Source: DATFDN01 sp963762525 | GTDB taxonomy: Bacteria > Pseudomonadota > Alphaproteobacteria > Acetobacterales > Acetobacteraceae | Length of the DNA stretch: 64,000 bases | Reading direction: 5' to 3' | NCBI GenBank assembly: GCA_963762525.1 | Contig: CAVXKT010000002.1 | Coordinates: 602,727 to 666,726, forward strand | Shown here: piece by piece, positions 25,718-36,592 of the stretch | Numbering within the stretch: the first letter of the stretch is position 1 | Layout of the letters: each line of letters opens with the position of its first letter | Made by a program: the position numbers and the translations under genes | The notes under the pieces: generated by a model | What the model was told of the DNA's origin: nothing | Database searches by the model: none | What the model saw: only the letters and a program-made list of their open reading frames with translations

Positions 25718-27405
25718 TGGACAACCGCATCGCCGCCGAGGACTACCTGGAGGCGCTCGCCGCCGCAAGGTATCGACTACCTGTTCGCCAACCCCGGCAC
25801 GGACTTCGCGCCGATCATCGAGGCGTTTGCGCGCGCCGCGCGCAGCAACCGCAAGGTGCCGCAGCCGCTGGTGGTTCCGCACGAGAACGCCGCCGTCTGC
25901 ATGGCGCATGGCTACACCATGGTCAGCGGGCGGCCGCAGGCGGTGATGACGCATGTCAACGTGGGCACCGCCAACACCCTCAACGCGCTGATCGACGCCG
26001 CGCACGAGCGCATCCCGATGCTGCTCACCTCGGGGCGCACGCCGATCACCGAGAGCGGCCCGTCCGGCACGCGCAACGTCTATATCCACTGGGCGCAGGA
26101 GATGTTCGACCAGGCCGGGATGCTGCGCGAGATCGTCAAGTGGGATTACGAGCTGCGCCGCCCCGACCAGATCAGCGACGTGGTGGCGCGGGCGATGGAG
26201 ATCGCGACGATCTCGCCCTCCGGCCCGGTCTATCTCAGCCTGCCGCGCGAGGTTTTGGGTGAAACCGTCCCGGCCGAGTCCGCAGCCGCCAGGCCGCGCG
26301 CGCGTCCCGCCCCGCCGATGGCATCCGGGGAAGACATCGCGCGCCTCGCCGACTGGATCGCGCAAGCGCGAATGCCGCTGGTCATCACCGGCACGCTCGG
26401 CCGCGATCCCGCCGAAGCGGCGGCGCTGGCGCGTCTCGCCGATCGCTTCGCCTTGGCGGTGGTGCCGTTCAACCCGCGCTGCTTCGCGCTCTCCAGCACG
26501 CATCCGATGTACCAGGGCGGCAATCCCGGGGCGCTGCTCGCCGAGGCCGATCTCGTGCTGGTGTGGGAGACCGACGTTCCCTGGTATCCGAGCGAGCAGC
26601 ACCCGGCGCCGGGTGCGCGGGTGGTGCAGATCGGCGAAGACCCGCTCTATGCGCGCTATCCGATGCGGAGCTTTCCCATCCGATCTGACGATCCGCTCGG
26701 CCAGCCTGCCGCTGCTCACCGCGCTGTCAGTCGGCGTCTGGCGGATCGCAAGCCCGACGTCGCGGCACGCCATGCGGCGCTGTCGCGCCGCTCGGAGCAA
26801 AGGCGCGCCGAGCAGTGCGGCCGAGGCCGAGCGCGACGGGCGCGGCGAAGTTTGCACGCTCGCCTGGCTGAACCACTGCCTGCAAGCGGTGGTGGACCCA
26901 GACACGATCATGATCAACGAATACTCCTTCAATCAGGATTATTGCCCGCTGCCCGGCCCCGGCAGTCTGTTCGGGATGCCGTCGGCGGGCGGGCTCGGCT
27001 GGGGCTTCGGCGCCGCGCTCGGCGCCAAGCTCGCCGCACCCGCGCGCAACGTGGTCGCGCTGCTCGGCGACGGGGCATATATGTTCGCCAACCCGACCGC
27101 CTGCCACTTCGTAAGCCAGGCGCACAAGCTGCCGATCCTGGTGGTGATCTACAACAACACGCTCTATGGCGCGGTGCGCCGCGCCACGCTCGACATGTTC
27201 GCCGACGGCGCGGCGGCCGAGGCCGACGGACGGTTCATGGCGGGGCTCGGCCCGTCCCCCGCGTTCGAGAAGATCGCGCAGGCGCATGACGGGTACGGCG
27301 AGCGGGTGACGCATCCGGCCGAGCTGCCCGCCGCCCTGCAACGCGCCGCCGAGGCGGTGCGCGGCGGGCAGGCAGGCGCTGGTCAACGTGCTCTGCCCGG
27401 GTTGA
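25718..27405 (+). pseudogene. Thiamine-diphosphate-dependent enzyme, acetolactate synthase/decarboxylase type (multiple frameshifts)
   Basis: Starting MDNRIAAEDYLEALAA, the coding sequence jumps frame near 25765 (resuming GIDYLFANPGTDFAPIIEAF), near 26690 and near 27375. The pieces cover the whole enzyme: N-terminal pyrimidine domain with the catalytic-type Glu in VPHENAAVCMAHGYTMV, the middle domain, and the C-terminal diphosphate domain with GDGAYMFANPTACHFV and VVIYNNTLYGAVRR. The last frame ends ALVNVLCPG, then TGA at 27403-27405, overlapping the start of the next gene. Fold and motifs place it among benzoylformate-decarboxylase/acetolactate-synthase-like proteins. With three breaks it is decaying or the sequence is of poor quality here. 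Confidence 0.75.
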
Positions 27406-29021
27406 AGACGTCGGTTCTGATCGCCGGCGCCGGGCCGGTCGGGCTGTCGCTGGCGATGGACCTGCATGGCGCGGCATCGACGTGCTGGTGCTGGAGGCGC
27501 GCGCGCGCGACGAGCCGCCGAGCGTCAAATGCAACCACGTCGCGGCGCGAACGATGGAGGCGTTCCGCCGCCTCGGCATCGCGCGCGCGGTGCGCGAGGC
27601 GCCGGGATTGCCGGCGGAGCATCCGAACGACGTCGCCTTCCGCATCACCACCACCGGCATCGAGTTCGCCCGCATCCATATCCCCTGCCGACGCGACCGC
27701 TACACCGATCGCTCCGGCCCCGACGGCTGGTGGCCGACGCCGGAGCCGCCGCATCGGATCAACCAGATCTTTCTCGAACCCGTGCTGCGCCGAGAGGCCG
27801 AGCGGATGGGCGTGCGGGTGCTGTACGAAACGCGGCTTACCGGGTTTCACGCAGGACGCAGCCGGCGTGCGGGCGGAGATACGGCGGGCGGGCGATCGAC
27901 TGCGATTACCTCGTCGGCTGCGACGGCCCGGACTCGGAGGTGCGCCGCGCGATCGGCGCCCGCTTCTCGGGCGATGCCGTGATCGGGCGCACGCAATCGA
28001 CTTACATGCGCGCGCCCGGACTTGATGAGCGCGAATGCGGGCGCCGCCGGCCTGGTCCACGCAGTCGCTCAACCCGCGCCGCAGCGCCAACATCTTCGCC
28101 ATCGACGGACGCGAGACCTGGCTGGTTCACAACTATCTTCGCCCCGGCGAGGCGTTCGAGCACGGTCGATCGCGACCGCTCGATCCGCGACATCCTCGGC
28201 GTCGGGCCGGATTTCGCCTATACGGTGCTGGGCAAGGAGGATTGGATCGGTCGTCGCCTCGTTGCCGACCGGTTCCGCCGCGACCGCGTGTTCATCTGCG
28301 GCGACGCGGCGCATATCTGGGTGCCGTTCGCCGGCTACGGGATGAACGCCGGCATCGCCGATGCGATCAATCTCTCCTGGATGCTGGCCGCGGTGCTGTC
28401 CGGTTTCGCCCATCCCGACATTGCTCGCGGCGCACGAGGCCGAGCGGCAGCCGATCACCGAGCAGGTGTCGCGCTACGCGATGAACACCGCGCAGTCGCT
28501 GGCCGCCGCGCGCGGCGCCGTTCCGGCGGCGATCGAGGATGCCGGGCGCGGCGGGCGCCGCGGCGCGGGACGGCGTTCGGGCAACATATGGTGGCGCTGA
28601 ACACGCCGCAATATTGCTGCGGCGGGCTGAATTTCGGCTATTTCTACGATCGCTCGCCGATCATCGCCCATGACGGCGCGGCGCCCGGCTACAGCATGGA
28701 CCGGTTCACGCAATCGGACGTGCCGGGATGCCGCACGCCGCATGTATGGCTGCGCGACGGAAGCTCGCTCTACGACGCGCTGGGGCCGTGGTTCACCCTG
28801 CTGCGCCTCGACCCGGCGGCCGACGCCGATCCGATCGCGCGCGCCGCCGCGCGCGCCGGCGTGCCGCTGACGGTGCTGGACGTGACGGACCGACCGAGCC
28901 CGCATATACACGCGCGGCTGGTGCTGTCGCGCCCCGACCAGCACGTCGCTTGGCGCGGCGAATGCGCCGCCCGACGACGCCGACGGCGCTGATCGCGCAT
29001 GTCACCGGAGGATTGCCATGA
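27402..29021 (+). pseudogene. FAD-dependent aromatic monooxygenase, PheA/TfdB family (multiple frameshifts)
   Basis: Fragments in all three plus frames line up as one flavoprotein hydroxylase: FAD-binding GAGPVGLSLAMDL at the start, then VLEARARDEPPSVKCNHVAARTMEAF split into a second frame, the NAD(P)H/FAD motif CDYLVGCDGPDSEVRRAIGA in a third, and GDAAHIWVPFAGYGMNAGI (GD motif) toward the middle. The C-terminal thioredoxin-like part reads PGCRTPHVWLRDGSSLYDALG. At least six frame changes are needed. It starts within the previous stop and ends ATGA-overlapped with the threonine aldolase, so the operon structure is intact even though the frames are not. Confidence 0.72.
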
Positions 29022-30126
29022 GTTTCGAGCCCGCACCGCTTCGACCCCGCGCTCGAAATCCGGGTCAATCTTTCGTCGGACACCCAGACCTTGCCCTCGC
29101 CGGGCATGAAGGCGGCGATGATGGCCGCGCCGCTCGGCGACGAGCAGGCCGGGATCGGACCCGACCGTGTGGGCGCTCTGCGACCGGGTCGCGGCGCTGC
29201 TCGGCAAGCCGGCGGCGATGTTCCTGCCCTCCGGCACCATGGCCAACCAGGTCGCCATCGCCACGCATTGCCGCCAAGGCGACGAGGTGCTCGCGCATGA
29301 GGAGAGCCACATCATCACCAGCGAGGGCGGCGCCTGCCAGGCGATCGCCGGGGTGATGGTGCGCGGACTGTCGCGGCGCCGCGCGGGCAGTTCGACGCCG
29401 ACGACGCTGGCCGAGGCGATCCGGCCCGGCGGGCGCTATTCGCCGCCGCAGACCCTGGTGGAGGTGGAGCAGACCGCCAACCGCGGCGGCGGATCGTGCT
29501 GGCCGGTGGAGCAGTTGCGCGCGGTCGCCGAGCTGGCGCACGCGCATGGCATGGCGACGCACATGGACGGCGCGCGGCTGCTGAACGCCGCCGTGGCGCT
29601 GGGCGTCGCGGCTGCCGAGATCGCCGCCGAGTACGACAGCGTGTGGCTCGACTTCACCAAGGGCCTCGGCGCACCGCTCGGCGCGGTGCTGTGCGGATCG
29701 GCAGGCGTTCATCGGCGCCGCCTGGCGGTGGAAGCAACGGCTCGGCGGGTCGATGCGTCAGGGCGGGATGTGCGCCGCCGCCTGCCTGTACGCGCTCGAC
29801 AACAACGTGGAGCGGCTGGCCGAGGACCACGCGCATGCGCGCGCGCTGGCGCGCGGGCTGGCGCAGCTTCCCGGGCTGCGGGTGGAGGCGCCGGAGACCA
29901 ATCTGGTGTTCTTCGACACCGCCGAGGCCGGGATGACGGCGGCGGAGTTCGCCGCCGCGGCTGCGCCGGCGCGGCATCCTGGTCTCGGTCTCCGCGCCGC
30001 CACCGCGCCCGCGCCTGCCTGCACCTCGACGTATCGGCGGCGCAGGTGGAGGAGGCGGTCGGGGCGACGCGGGAAATTCTTAGGTTGAAAGATGATTCAT
30101 CTATTGCTAAATCGGTCATAATTTGA
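29018..30126 (+). pseudogene. Low-specificity threonine aldolase-like PLP enzyme (multiple frameshifts)
   Basis: The pieces reassemble to a beta-eliminating lyase/threonine aldolase: VNLSSDTQTLPSPGMKAAM near the start, AAMFLPSGTMANQVAIATHC, HMDGARLLNAAVALG (Asp contacting the PLP nitrogen) and SVWLDFTKGLGAPLGAVLC with the PLP-binding Lys. The rest continues in another frame as GGSMRQGGMCAAACLYALDNN, and the end (LHLDVSAAQVEEAVGATREI) returns to a further frame, stopping at 30124-30126. The enzyme class cleaves threonine or beta-hydroxy-amino acids to glycine and an aldehyde. Four or more indels make it a pseudogene on this sequence. Confidence 0.72.
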
Positions 30127-30219
30127 TACGCGACTGATGGCGCCGATGTCCGGCGCGTCATCAAAAGGATGGCTCACCAGGCCGCGCGGCCTCTCGGCGC
30201 GCGGGCGGAGCACAATCCG

Positions 30220-30950
30220 ATGCGCCTCGCCTCCAAGTTGCTGCCGCTCGCCCTGCTGGCGACCCCGGCCGAGCGCCAGTCCGGTCACCTATACGCTGTC
30301 CTATCTCCCGGGCGGCGAGGTGGCCTCGCTCGCGCAGGGGTGGGAGAACGTGACCGTCAACGATCCCGCCGCGCAATTCTACGACGCCGGCGCCGCCGGA
30401 CCGCTGACGCTGCAAGTCGAGAACCTGCAAACCGGGACCGTGCAACGCCTCGATCTGCTGTGCACCGACGTGTTCGACTACTACGATTCCGGCGGCACCT
30501 ACACGCTGGGCCTGCTTTCGGACACGGTCCACGACCGGTGAAGGTCGGACAGATCGAGGCGCTGCTCCGAATACGGCCTGCCCGGCGGCGACGAATTCCG
30601 CCTCCGCCGCGGCCTTGCAGGTCGGCGGTGTGGGAGGTGGAGAACGAGCCCGGCGACAGCGGCTACAACGTCACCGGTGGCAGTTTTTACGTCACCGGCT
30701 ACGGCGGCAATCTCGATCCGACGATGGTGGCGGATGCGCAAGCGGATTTGCAGAAGCTGTGCGAGTGGGCACCTGGAAGCCCGATCCGCATGAGCAGGTG
30801 CTGCAGTTCGAGCCGGTGACGGGCGGCCCGCCCAACCAGAGCTTCGCCTTCATCGCGCCGGTTTCCGAACCGCCGGCCCTCCTTCTGCTCGCGTTCGGCG
30901 GCCTCGCCCTGGCGACGCTTCGCCGCCGGAAGCGGGCACCGGAGGCATAG
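30220..30950 (+). pseudogene. Secreted PEP-CTERM-like protein (frameshifted)
   Basis: A signal-like start MRLASKLLPLALLATPA is followed by a beta-rich secreted domain (TYTLSYLPGGEVASLAQGW; LDLLCTDVFDYYDSGGTYTLG) and, after frame changes near 30290, 30535, 30620 and 30770, by FAFIAPVSEPPALLLLAFGG and a basic RRRKR tail. The C-terminal order of a short Pro-Glu-type motif, one hydrophobic helix and Arg-rich end is the PEP-CTERM sorting signal recognised by exosortases, here with SEPP in place of the usual PEP. Exosortase itself is not in the window. The protein is probably an extracellular-matrix component. Confidence 0.6.
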
Positions 30951-30955
30951 TCCCA

Positions 30956-31002
30956 CCGCCCGCTCCCTCTCGCCCCGCGGAGAGGGAGTGGGGAGCGGGC
31001 GG
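30956..31002. terminator. Bidirectional hairpin between convergent genes
   Basis: CTCCCTCTC (30963-30971) pairs with GAGAGGGAG (30980-30988), and an outer CCGCCCGCTCC pairs with GGAGCGGGCGG, giving two mutually exclusive or nested stems. It sits between the end of the PEP-CTERM-like gene and the end of ychF, which run toward each other. Confidence 0.65.
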
Positions 31003-31006
31003 GTTG

Positions 31007-32101
31007 TCACACATTGAACCGGAACAGCAGCACGTCGCCGTCGCGCACCACGTAATCCTTGCCCTCGACGCGCATCCGTCCCGCGTCCTTGGCGCCGGCC
31101 TCGCCCCCGGCCGCCACGTAGTCGTCATAGGCGATCGTCTCGCAGGCGATGAAGCCGCGCTCGAAATCACGATGGATCGCCCCGGCGGCCCCGGGCGCCT
31201 TGGTCCCGCCGGTGACGGTCCAGGCGCGCGCCTCCTTGGGTCCGACGGTGAAGAACGTAATCAGGCCCAAGAGGTCGTAGCCGGCGCGGATGACGCGATC
31301 GAGGCCGCTGTCGTGCAATCCGAGCCCGGCCAGGAACTCGCCCCGCTCGTCCGCCGCCAACTGCGCCACCTCGGCCTCGATCGCGGCGGAGACGACGACA
31401 CTCCGCGCCCCCTCGGCGGCAGCCCGCGCGGCCACCGCCGCCGCGTAGCGATTGCCGCCGGCCGCCGCCGCCTCCTCGACGTTGCAGACGTAAAGCACCG
31501 GTTTGGAGGTCAGCAGTTGCAGCCGCCGCGCCGCCTCGGCAGCAGTCGGGGCGATCGCCGTTCGCGCCGGGCGGCCCTCGCCGAGCGCGGCGACGATCGG
31601 CTCGATCAGCGCCACCTGCGCGGCGGCCTCCTTGTCCGCCCCGCGCGCCCGCTTCTGCAGCGCCGGCAGGCGCTTCTCCAAACTGTCGAGATCGGCGAGC
31701 ATCAGCTCCGTCTCCACCGTCTCGGCGTCGCGCACCGGGTCGATGGCGCCCTCCACGTGCACGATGTCCTCGTTCTCGAAGCAGCGCAGGACGTGGATGA
31801 GCGCATCCACCTCGCGGATATTGGCGAGGAACTGGTTGCCCAGCCCCTCCCCGCGGGAGGCGCCGCGGACCAATCCGGCGATATCGACGAATTCGAGGCT
31901 GGTCGGCACCGTCTTGGCCGACTTGCCGATCGCGGCGAGCGTCTCGAGGCGCGCATCCGGAACCGCGACCCGACCGACATTCGGCTCGATGGTGCAGAAC
32001 GGATAGTTCGCCGCCTGCGCCGCCGCGGTCGCGGTGAGCGCGTTGAACAGCGTGGACTTGCCTGCGTTCGGCAGGCCGACGATGCCGCAATTGAAGCCCA
32101 T
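31007..32101 (-). CDS. ychF: Redox-regulated ATPase/GTPase YchF (Obg-like)
   Basis: 364 residues of the YchF/OLA1 family. G1 GLPNAGKST near the N-terminus, the switch region ANYPFCTIEPNVGRV, and LEFVDIAGLVRGASRGEGLGNQF (G3) are all intact. The C-terminal TGS domain has TFFTVGPKEARAWTV and RDFERGFIACETIAYDDYV. It hydrolyses ATP and associates with ribosomes and stress regulation. The ATG overlaps the pth stop by one base (TGATG). Confidence 0.97.
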   Translation of the reverse strand: MGFNCGIVGLPNAGKSTLFNALTATAAAQAANYPFCTIEPNVGRVAVPDARLETLAAIGKSAKTVPTSLEFVDIAGLVRGASRGEGLGNQFLANIREVDALIHVLRCFENEDIVHVEGAIDPVRDAETVETELMLADLDSLEKRLPALQKRARGADKEAAAQVALIEPIVAALGEGRPARTAIAPTAAEAARRLQLLTSKPVLYVCNVEEAAAAGGNRYAAAVAARAAAEGARSVVVSAAIEAEVAQLAADERGEFLAGLGLHDSGLDRVIRAGYDLLGLITFFTVGPKEARAWTVTGGTKAPGAAGAIHRDFERGFIACETIAYDDYVAAGGEAGAKDAGRMRVEGKDYVVRDGDVLLFRFNV

Positions 32102-32679
32102 CAATCCTCATCCCGCGCGAGCAACGCGACCCTGGTCATGAAGTCTTCCGGCCGCGCCTCGGCAAGCAGCGGCGCCGCCTCCGCCACGGCGTCCAGCATC
32201 CCGATCAGCCCGTCGCGTTCGATCTTGGCGAAATCGCCGAGCACGTGGCTCAGCACGCGCTCCTTGGCGCCGGGATGGCCGATGCCGAGGCGAACCCGCC
32301 AGTAGTTTTGCCCGCCGAGGATCCGGTCCATGCTGCGCAGCCCGTTATGCCCCGCGGCGCCGCCGCCCTGCTTGACCCGCACCTTGCCGGGGGCGAGGTC
32401 GAGTTCGTCGTGAAAGGCCGTGATCGCCTCGATCGGCAGCTTGAAGAACGCCGCCGCGGCCTGCACGCTCTCGCCGGAATCGTTCATGTAAGTGAGCGGC
32501 TTCAGCGCCATGATGCGCCGCCCGCCGACGCTGCCTTCGGCGAATTTGCCCTTGAAGCGGTTCCGCCACGGCGCGAAGCCGTGCCGCGCGGCGATCACGT
32601 CGAGCGCCATGAACCCGACATTGTGGCGGTTCCTGGCCTGCCCCGGCTCCGGATTGCCGAGACCGACCCAGAGCAGCAT
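32101..32679 (-). CDS. pth: Peptidyl-tRNA hydrolase
   Basis: 192 residues, the normal Pth size. LLWVGLGNPEPGQARNRHNVGF contains the conserved Asn and catalytic His, followed by KPLTYMNDSGESV and HDELDLAPGKVRVKQGGGAAGHNGLRS, all family signatures. It frees tRNA from prematurely released peptidyl-tRNA. It lies between rplY and ychF in one transcript, a classic bacterial order, and begins six bases after the rplY stop. Confidence 0.97.
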   Translation of the reverse strand: MLLWVGLGNPEPGQARNRHNVGFMALDVIAARHGFAPWRNRFKGKFAEGSVGGRRIMALKPLTYMNDSGESVQAAAAFFKLPIEAITAFHDELDLAPGKVRVKQGGGAAGHNGLRSMDRILGGQNYWRVRLGIGHPGAKERVLSHVLGDFAKIERDGLIGMLDAVAEAAPLLAEARPEDFMTRVALLARDED

Positions 32680-32685
32680 CGCAGC

Positions 32686-33369
32686 CTACTTCTTCTTCGA
32701 TGAGGCGGGCGCCCTCGGCTGCGGGGCGGCGCGCGCCGGGGCGGCGGCCGGGGCAGCCGGCCCGGGCGCGCCGGGCGCCGCCTCGGCGGTGGTCTCGACG
32801 ATCTTCAACGGCGGCGCGACGGTGGCGACGACGAAATCGCGGTCGGTGATTACCGGCCGGATGTTCTCGGTGCCCCGGAGGTCGTGCCAGCGCACGTTGT
32901 CGTTGAAGTCGAGCCCGGAGAGGTCGGCGGTGAATTGCTCGGGAATGTTCTCCGACTCGGCCAGCACTTCAACCGCATGGCGCACCACGTTCAGCACGCC
33001 GCCGCGCTTGAGGCCGGTTGACAAGCCCTCATTCTCGAAGCGAACGGGGACCGAGACGCGGATGCGCTCGCCCGGGGCGAGGCGCTGGAAATCCACATGC
33101 TCGGGCCGGTCGCTCACCGGGTGATACTGCACGTCGCGGATCAGCGCCCGCGTGCTGGCGCCGTTGGCCTTGATTTCATAGACGCGGGACTGCCAACCCG
33201 GCCGGTGCAGCTCGCGCAACACCGCGCGCGGCTCCAGCGCGATCAGCGCCGGCGCCTCGTGACCGCCGTAGATGACCGCCGGAACCCGGCCGGCGCGCCG
33301 GGTCGCGCGCGCCGCGCCCTTCCCGGCCCGCGCCCGCGGCTCGGCCGCGATCTCGACGAAACTGGCCAT
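32686..33369 (-). CDS. rplY: 50S ribosomal protein L25/general stress protein Ctc
   Basis: 227 residues. The L25 domain starts MASFVEIAAEPRARAGKGAARATRRAGRVPAV with YGGHEAPALIAL, and the longer Ctc-type C-terminal domain carries VSVPVRFENEGLSTGLKRGGVLN. It binds 5S rRNA. A low-complexity Ala/Pro tail ending KKK follows, usual for alphaproteobacteria. The first of three genes in the rplY-pth-ychF transcript. Confidence 0.95.
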   Translation of the reverse strand: MASFVEIAAEPRARAGKGAARATRRAGRVPAVIYGGHEAPALIALEPRAVLRELHRPGWQSRVYEIKANGASTRALIRDVQYHPVSDRPEHVDFQRLAPGERIRVSVPVRFENEGLSTGLKRGGVLNVVRHAVEVLAESENIPEQFTADLSGLDFNDNVRWHDLRGTENIRPVITDRDFVVATVAPPLKIVETTAEAAPGAPGPAAPAAAPARAAPQPRAPASSKKK

Positions 33370-33535
33370 GATCGGCTCCCTGAACCTTCGGGGGAAAATG
33401 CCCGGCGCCGGCCCGCGATCCGGCGGCGAAGTCGCGCGGTTTAGCCGAGCCCGGGGCTGGCGGCAAGGTTGGCCGCAACGTGACGTGCCGGCCGGCGCCG
33501 CCGGCGACACCCGACGCCGATGAAGGTCGCCGACA

Positions 33536-34041
33536 TCATCTCCCGCGCGCACCGTCGCCAGCCCTTGCCGGCTCGCTCGGGTCGAACGCACCGCCCTCGG
33601 GCTCCAGCAGGCGCGCCACATCCAGGACCATCACCAGCGCCCCGTCCAGCCGGTGAATGCCGCAGCTGCATCCGGCGCGCGCCTTCGGCAAGGTCGGCGG
33701 ATTGGGCTCGAACGTGTCCTCCGTCAGCGGCATCACCTCGGCGACCTGATCCACCAGCAGCGCATACAGATCGCCGCGGTGTTCGACCACCACCGACATG
33801 CCGGGCTCCGCCGGCCGGAAGGCCCAGCCGCCGGCGCAGATCGATGGCGGTAACGATGCGACCACGCAGATTGAGGCTGCCGGCGACCTCGGGCGGGGCG
33901 AGCGGAATCCGGGTGATCTTCTGTGCCAACAGGACGTCGCGCACGCTGAGCACGGGAATGGCGCAGAGCTGATCGGCGACGCTCAAGGTAACGAACTGCC
34001 GTTCGTGTCTCGGCGCCGGCTGCCGACGGGACCCGGTCCAT
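33536..34041 (-). CDS. cheW: CheW-type chemotaxis coupling protein (frameshifted)
   Basis: The CheW fold is spread over frames. QFVTLSVADQLCAIPVLSVRDVL and ITRIPLAPPEVAGSLNLRGRIVTAIDLR are in one frame, then after a break near 33840 MSVVVEHRGDLYALLVDQV and DGALVMVLDVARLL are in another. The ATG at 34041, ten bases after cheA, is in a third frame (MDRVPSAAGAE), so either a further indel near 34010 exists or the true start differs. CheW links the CheA kinase to receptors. It ends with SEPARAGDGARGR. Confidence 0.7.
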
Positions 34042-34050
34042 GCGTGCCCC

Positions 34051-36529
34051 TCAGGCCACCGGCGCGGCGACGCGGCCGAGCTGGCGCTGAAGCGCCGCCA
34101 GCAACCCGGCACGGTCGAATTTCGCCACGTATTCCGAAAATCCGGCCGCCCGCCCGCGCTCTGCGTGCTCGGGGCTTGCGCGGCCGGTGAGGGCAATCAG
34201 CGGCAGACCGGACCACCGCCCGCCAGCGCGCAGGGTGCGCGCGAGGTCGAGCCCGTCCCGGTCCGGCATCTCGATATCGGAAACGATGGCATCGAACGCC
34301 ACCCCCGCCTCGCGCAGCCGCAGCGCCTCGGCAGCCCCCGCGGCGGCCGTCACGTCGTAGCCCGATGCCGCCAGGGTCGGCATCAGCAGCCGCCGAAAGA
34401 AATCGCTGTCCTCCACGATCAACAGTCGCATTTTCGCCGCCTCTCCCGGCGCCCCGGCAAACCAGTCGCGATCCGCCCGGTCGAGCCAATAGGCGGTGTC
34501 GATGACGCCGGTGGCGCGTCCGCCGATCACCGCCGTTCCCAGCAACCCCGGGCGCGCGGCCGACAGCTCGATGTTCAGCCGGTCCTGCACCACGTCAACG
34601 ATGTCATCGACCATCAGTCCCATGCGGCGCTCGCCGTCGGCGAACACCACCACCGACTGCGTCGGCCGCGTCGTGTCGAGGTCCTCGGCCGGCGCCACCA
34701 GCGGCATCAGGCGCCCGCGATACTGCACCACCGCCCCGCCGGCCATCGCCTCGATATGCGGGCGGGGGATCTCCTCCAGCCGCGAGACCAGTCCCAGCGG
34801 CACCGCGAGCGGCTGCTTGCCGCCGGCGCGGAACAGCAGCATGGCGGTCCGCTCGCCCGAGCGAAGCGGCTCCGGCGCTGACGTCACCGCATCGACGGCT
34901 TCGGCGGCACCGCCGCCGGAGACGATTCCTGCCGCCCGGCCAATGCCGTTCGGGTCCAGGATCATGATCACCGAGCCGTCGCCCAGAATGGTGTTGCCGC
35001 TGAACACCGTGATGTCCCGAAGCGCCGGCGCCACCGGCTTGACCACGATCTCCTCGGTGTCGAACACGCGATCGACGACGACGCCGAGCAGTTTGGCGCC
35101 GACCTGCACCACCACGATCACCGCCTCCGCATCGCCGCGCGGCAGCTCGAGCAGGGCGGCGAGATCGATCAGCGGCAGCAGCCGGTCGCGCAGACGCAGC
35201 AACTTGGTTTCATTGATCCGCTCGATCATGCTCTCGGCGCCGGTTCGGCCCGGGTGGCCGGCGCGAACCAGCTCGACGACGCTGATCTGCGGCATGGCGA
35301 ACCGCTCGCCGCCGGCTTCCACCACCAGCGCGGAGACGATCGCCAGCGTGAGCGGGATCTTGATGGTGAAGGTGCTGCCCCGGCCCGGCAAGGATTGCAG
35401 CTCGACGGTGCCGCCGATGCGCTCGATATTGGTCTTGACCACGTCCATGCCGACGCCGCGCCCGGAGACGGCGGTCACTTCGGTCGCGGTCGAGAAACCG
35501 GCGTGGAAGATCAAACGCTCCGTCGCGGCTTCGCTCATCGCCGCCAACTCGGCCTCGCTCGCCAGCCCTTGCGCCAGTGCCCTGGCCCGAATGCGCCCGA
35601 CATCCAGGCCACGCCCGTCATCGGCGATCTCGATGACGATATGGCCGCCGTCATGGAATGCGGCGAGGCTGATGCGGCCCGTCTCCGGCTTGCCGGCGGC
35701 GCGTCGCTCGGCCGGACTTTCCAGCCCGTGATCGGCGCAGTTGCGCACCATATGCGTAAGCGGGTCCCTGATGAGTTCCAGCACCTGACGGTCAAGCTCG
35801 GTGTCGGCGCCGCGCATCGCGAGTTCGATCGTTTTGCCGAGGTCGCGGCCGAGGTCGCGCACCAGGCGCGGCAGCTTGTTCCAGGCATTGCCGATCGGCT
35901 GCATCCGGGTCCTGGTCACCGCCTCCTGCAAGTCGGAGGTGATCTGCGAAAGTCGCTGCAGCGGCACGGCGAACTCCATGGCGTCGCGCGCGCGGGCGAG
36001 CTGCAGCAGTTGATTGCGCGTCAGCACCAGCTCGCTCACGAGGGTCATCAGGTGATCCAGCACGTCCACGCCCACCCGGATGCTCTGAGCCGTTTCGGCC
36101 GGTGCCGGCGGCGGCGCGGCGGCCGCAGCCGGCAGCCGGCGTCGGGCTCGCGCGCATCTCGGCAATGGCGTCCAGCCGGGCGATCAGCGCCGCATCGTCG
36201 CCCTCCGGCTCGGTGCCGCGGGCGGTGAGCCCGCCCAGGATCGATCGCACGCCATCGAGCGCGGCCAGAATGACGGTGACGACTTCGGCATCGGCGACGA
36301 GCTTGCCGTCGCGCAATCCTCCGAGCACGTTCTCCCCCGCATGGGTCAGCCGCTCCAGCCGCGGCAGACCGAGAAAGCCGCAGGTGCCCTTGATCGTGTG
36401 CAGCAGCCGGAAGATCAGCGACAGCGTCTCGGCGTCATCGGGGGCGCGCTCCAGCCGCAACAGTGCGGTATCGAGCTCGGCGAGGCCGTCGTTGATCTCG
36501 ATCAGGAACTCGGCCAGCAGCTCGTCCAT
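34051..36529 (-). CDS. cheA: Hybrid chemotaxis histidine kinase CheA with C-terminal CheW-like and receiver domains (frameshifted)
   Basis: About 825 residues. The N-terminal Hpt domain has LLHTIKGTCGF (phospho-His near residue 44). Near 36135 one base breaks the frame in an Ala/Pro linker. The remainder carries dimerisation and HATPase domains with HMVRNCADHGLE (N box), IADDGRGLD (G1), SGRGVGMDVVK (G2) and GRGSTFTIKIPL. Two CheW-like regulatory segments follow, then a CheY-like receiver with LLIVEDSDFF and SDIEMPDRDGL (phospho-Asp). The linker position of the break makes an assembly error or tolerated mutation hard to tell apart. No receptor, CheB or CheR is nearby, so the input is unknown. 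It lies between chpT and cheW on the same strand. Confidence 0.85.
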
Positions 36530-36592
36530 GGCGCCCTCGGGGGCCCCGACTCTGCGGCGCAATGGCGAAGAAACGGTTAACTCCGGGCGGCG

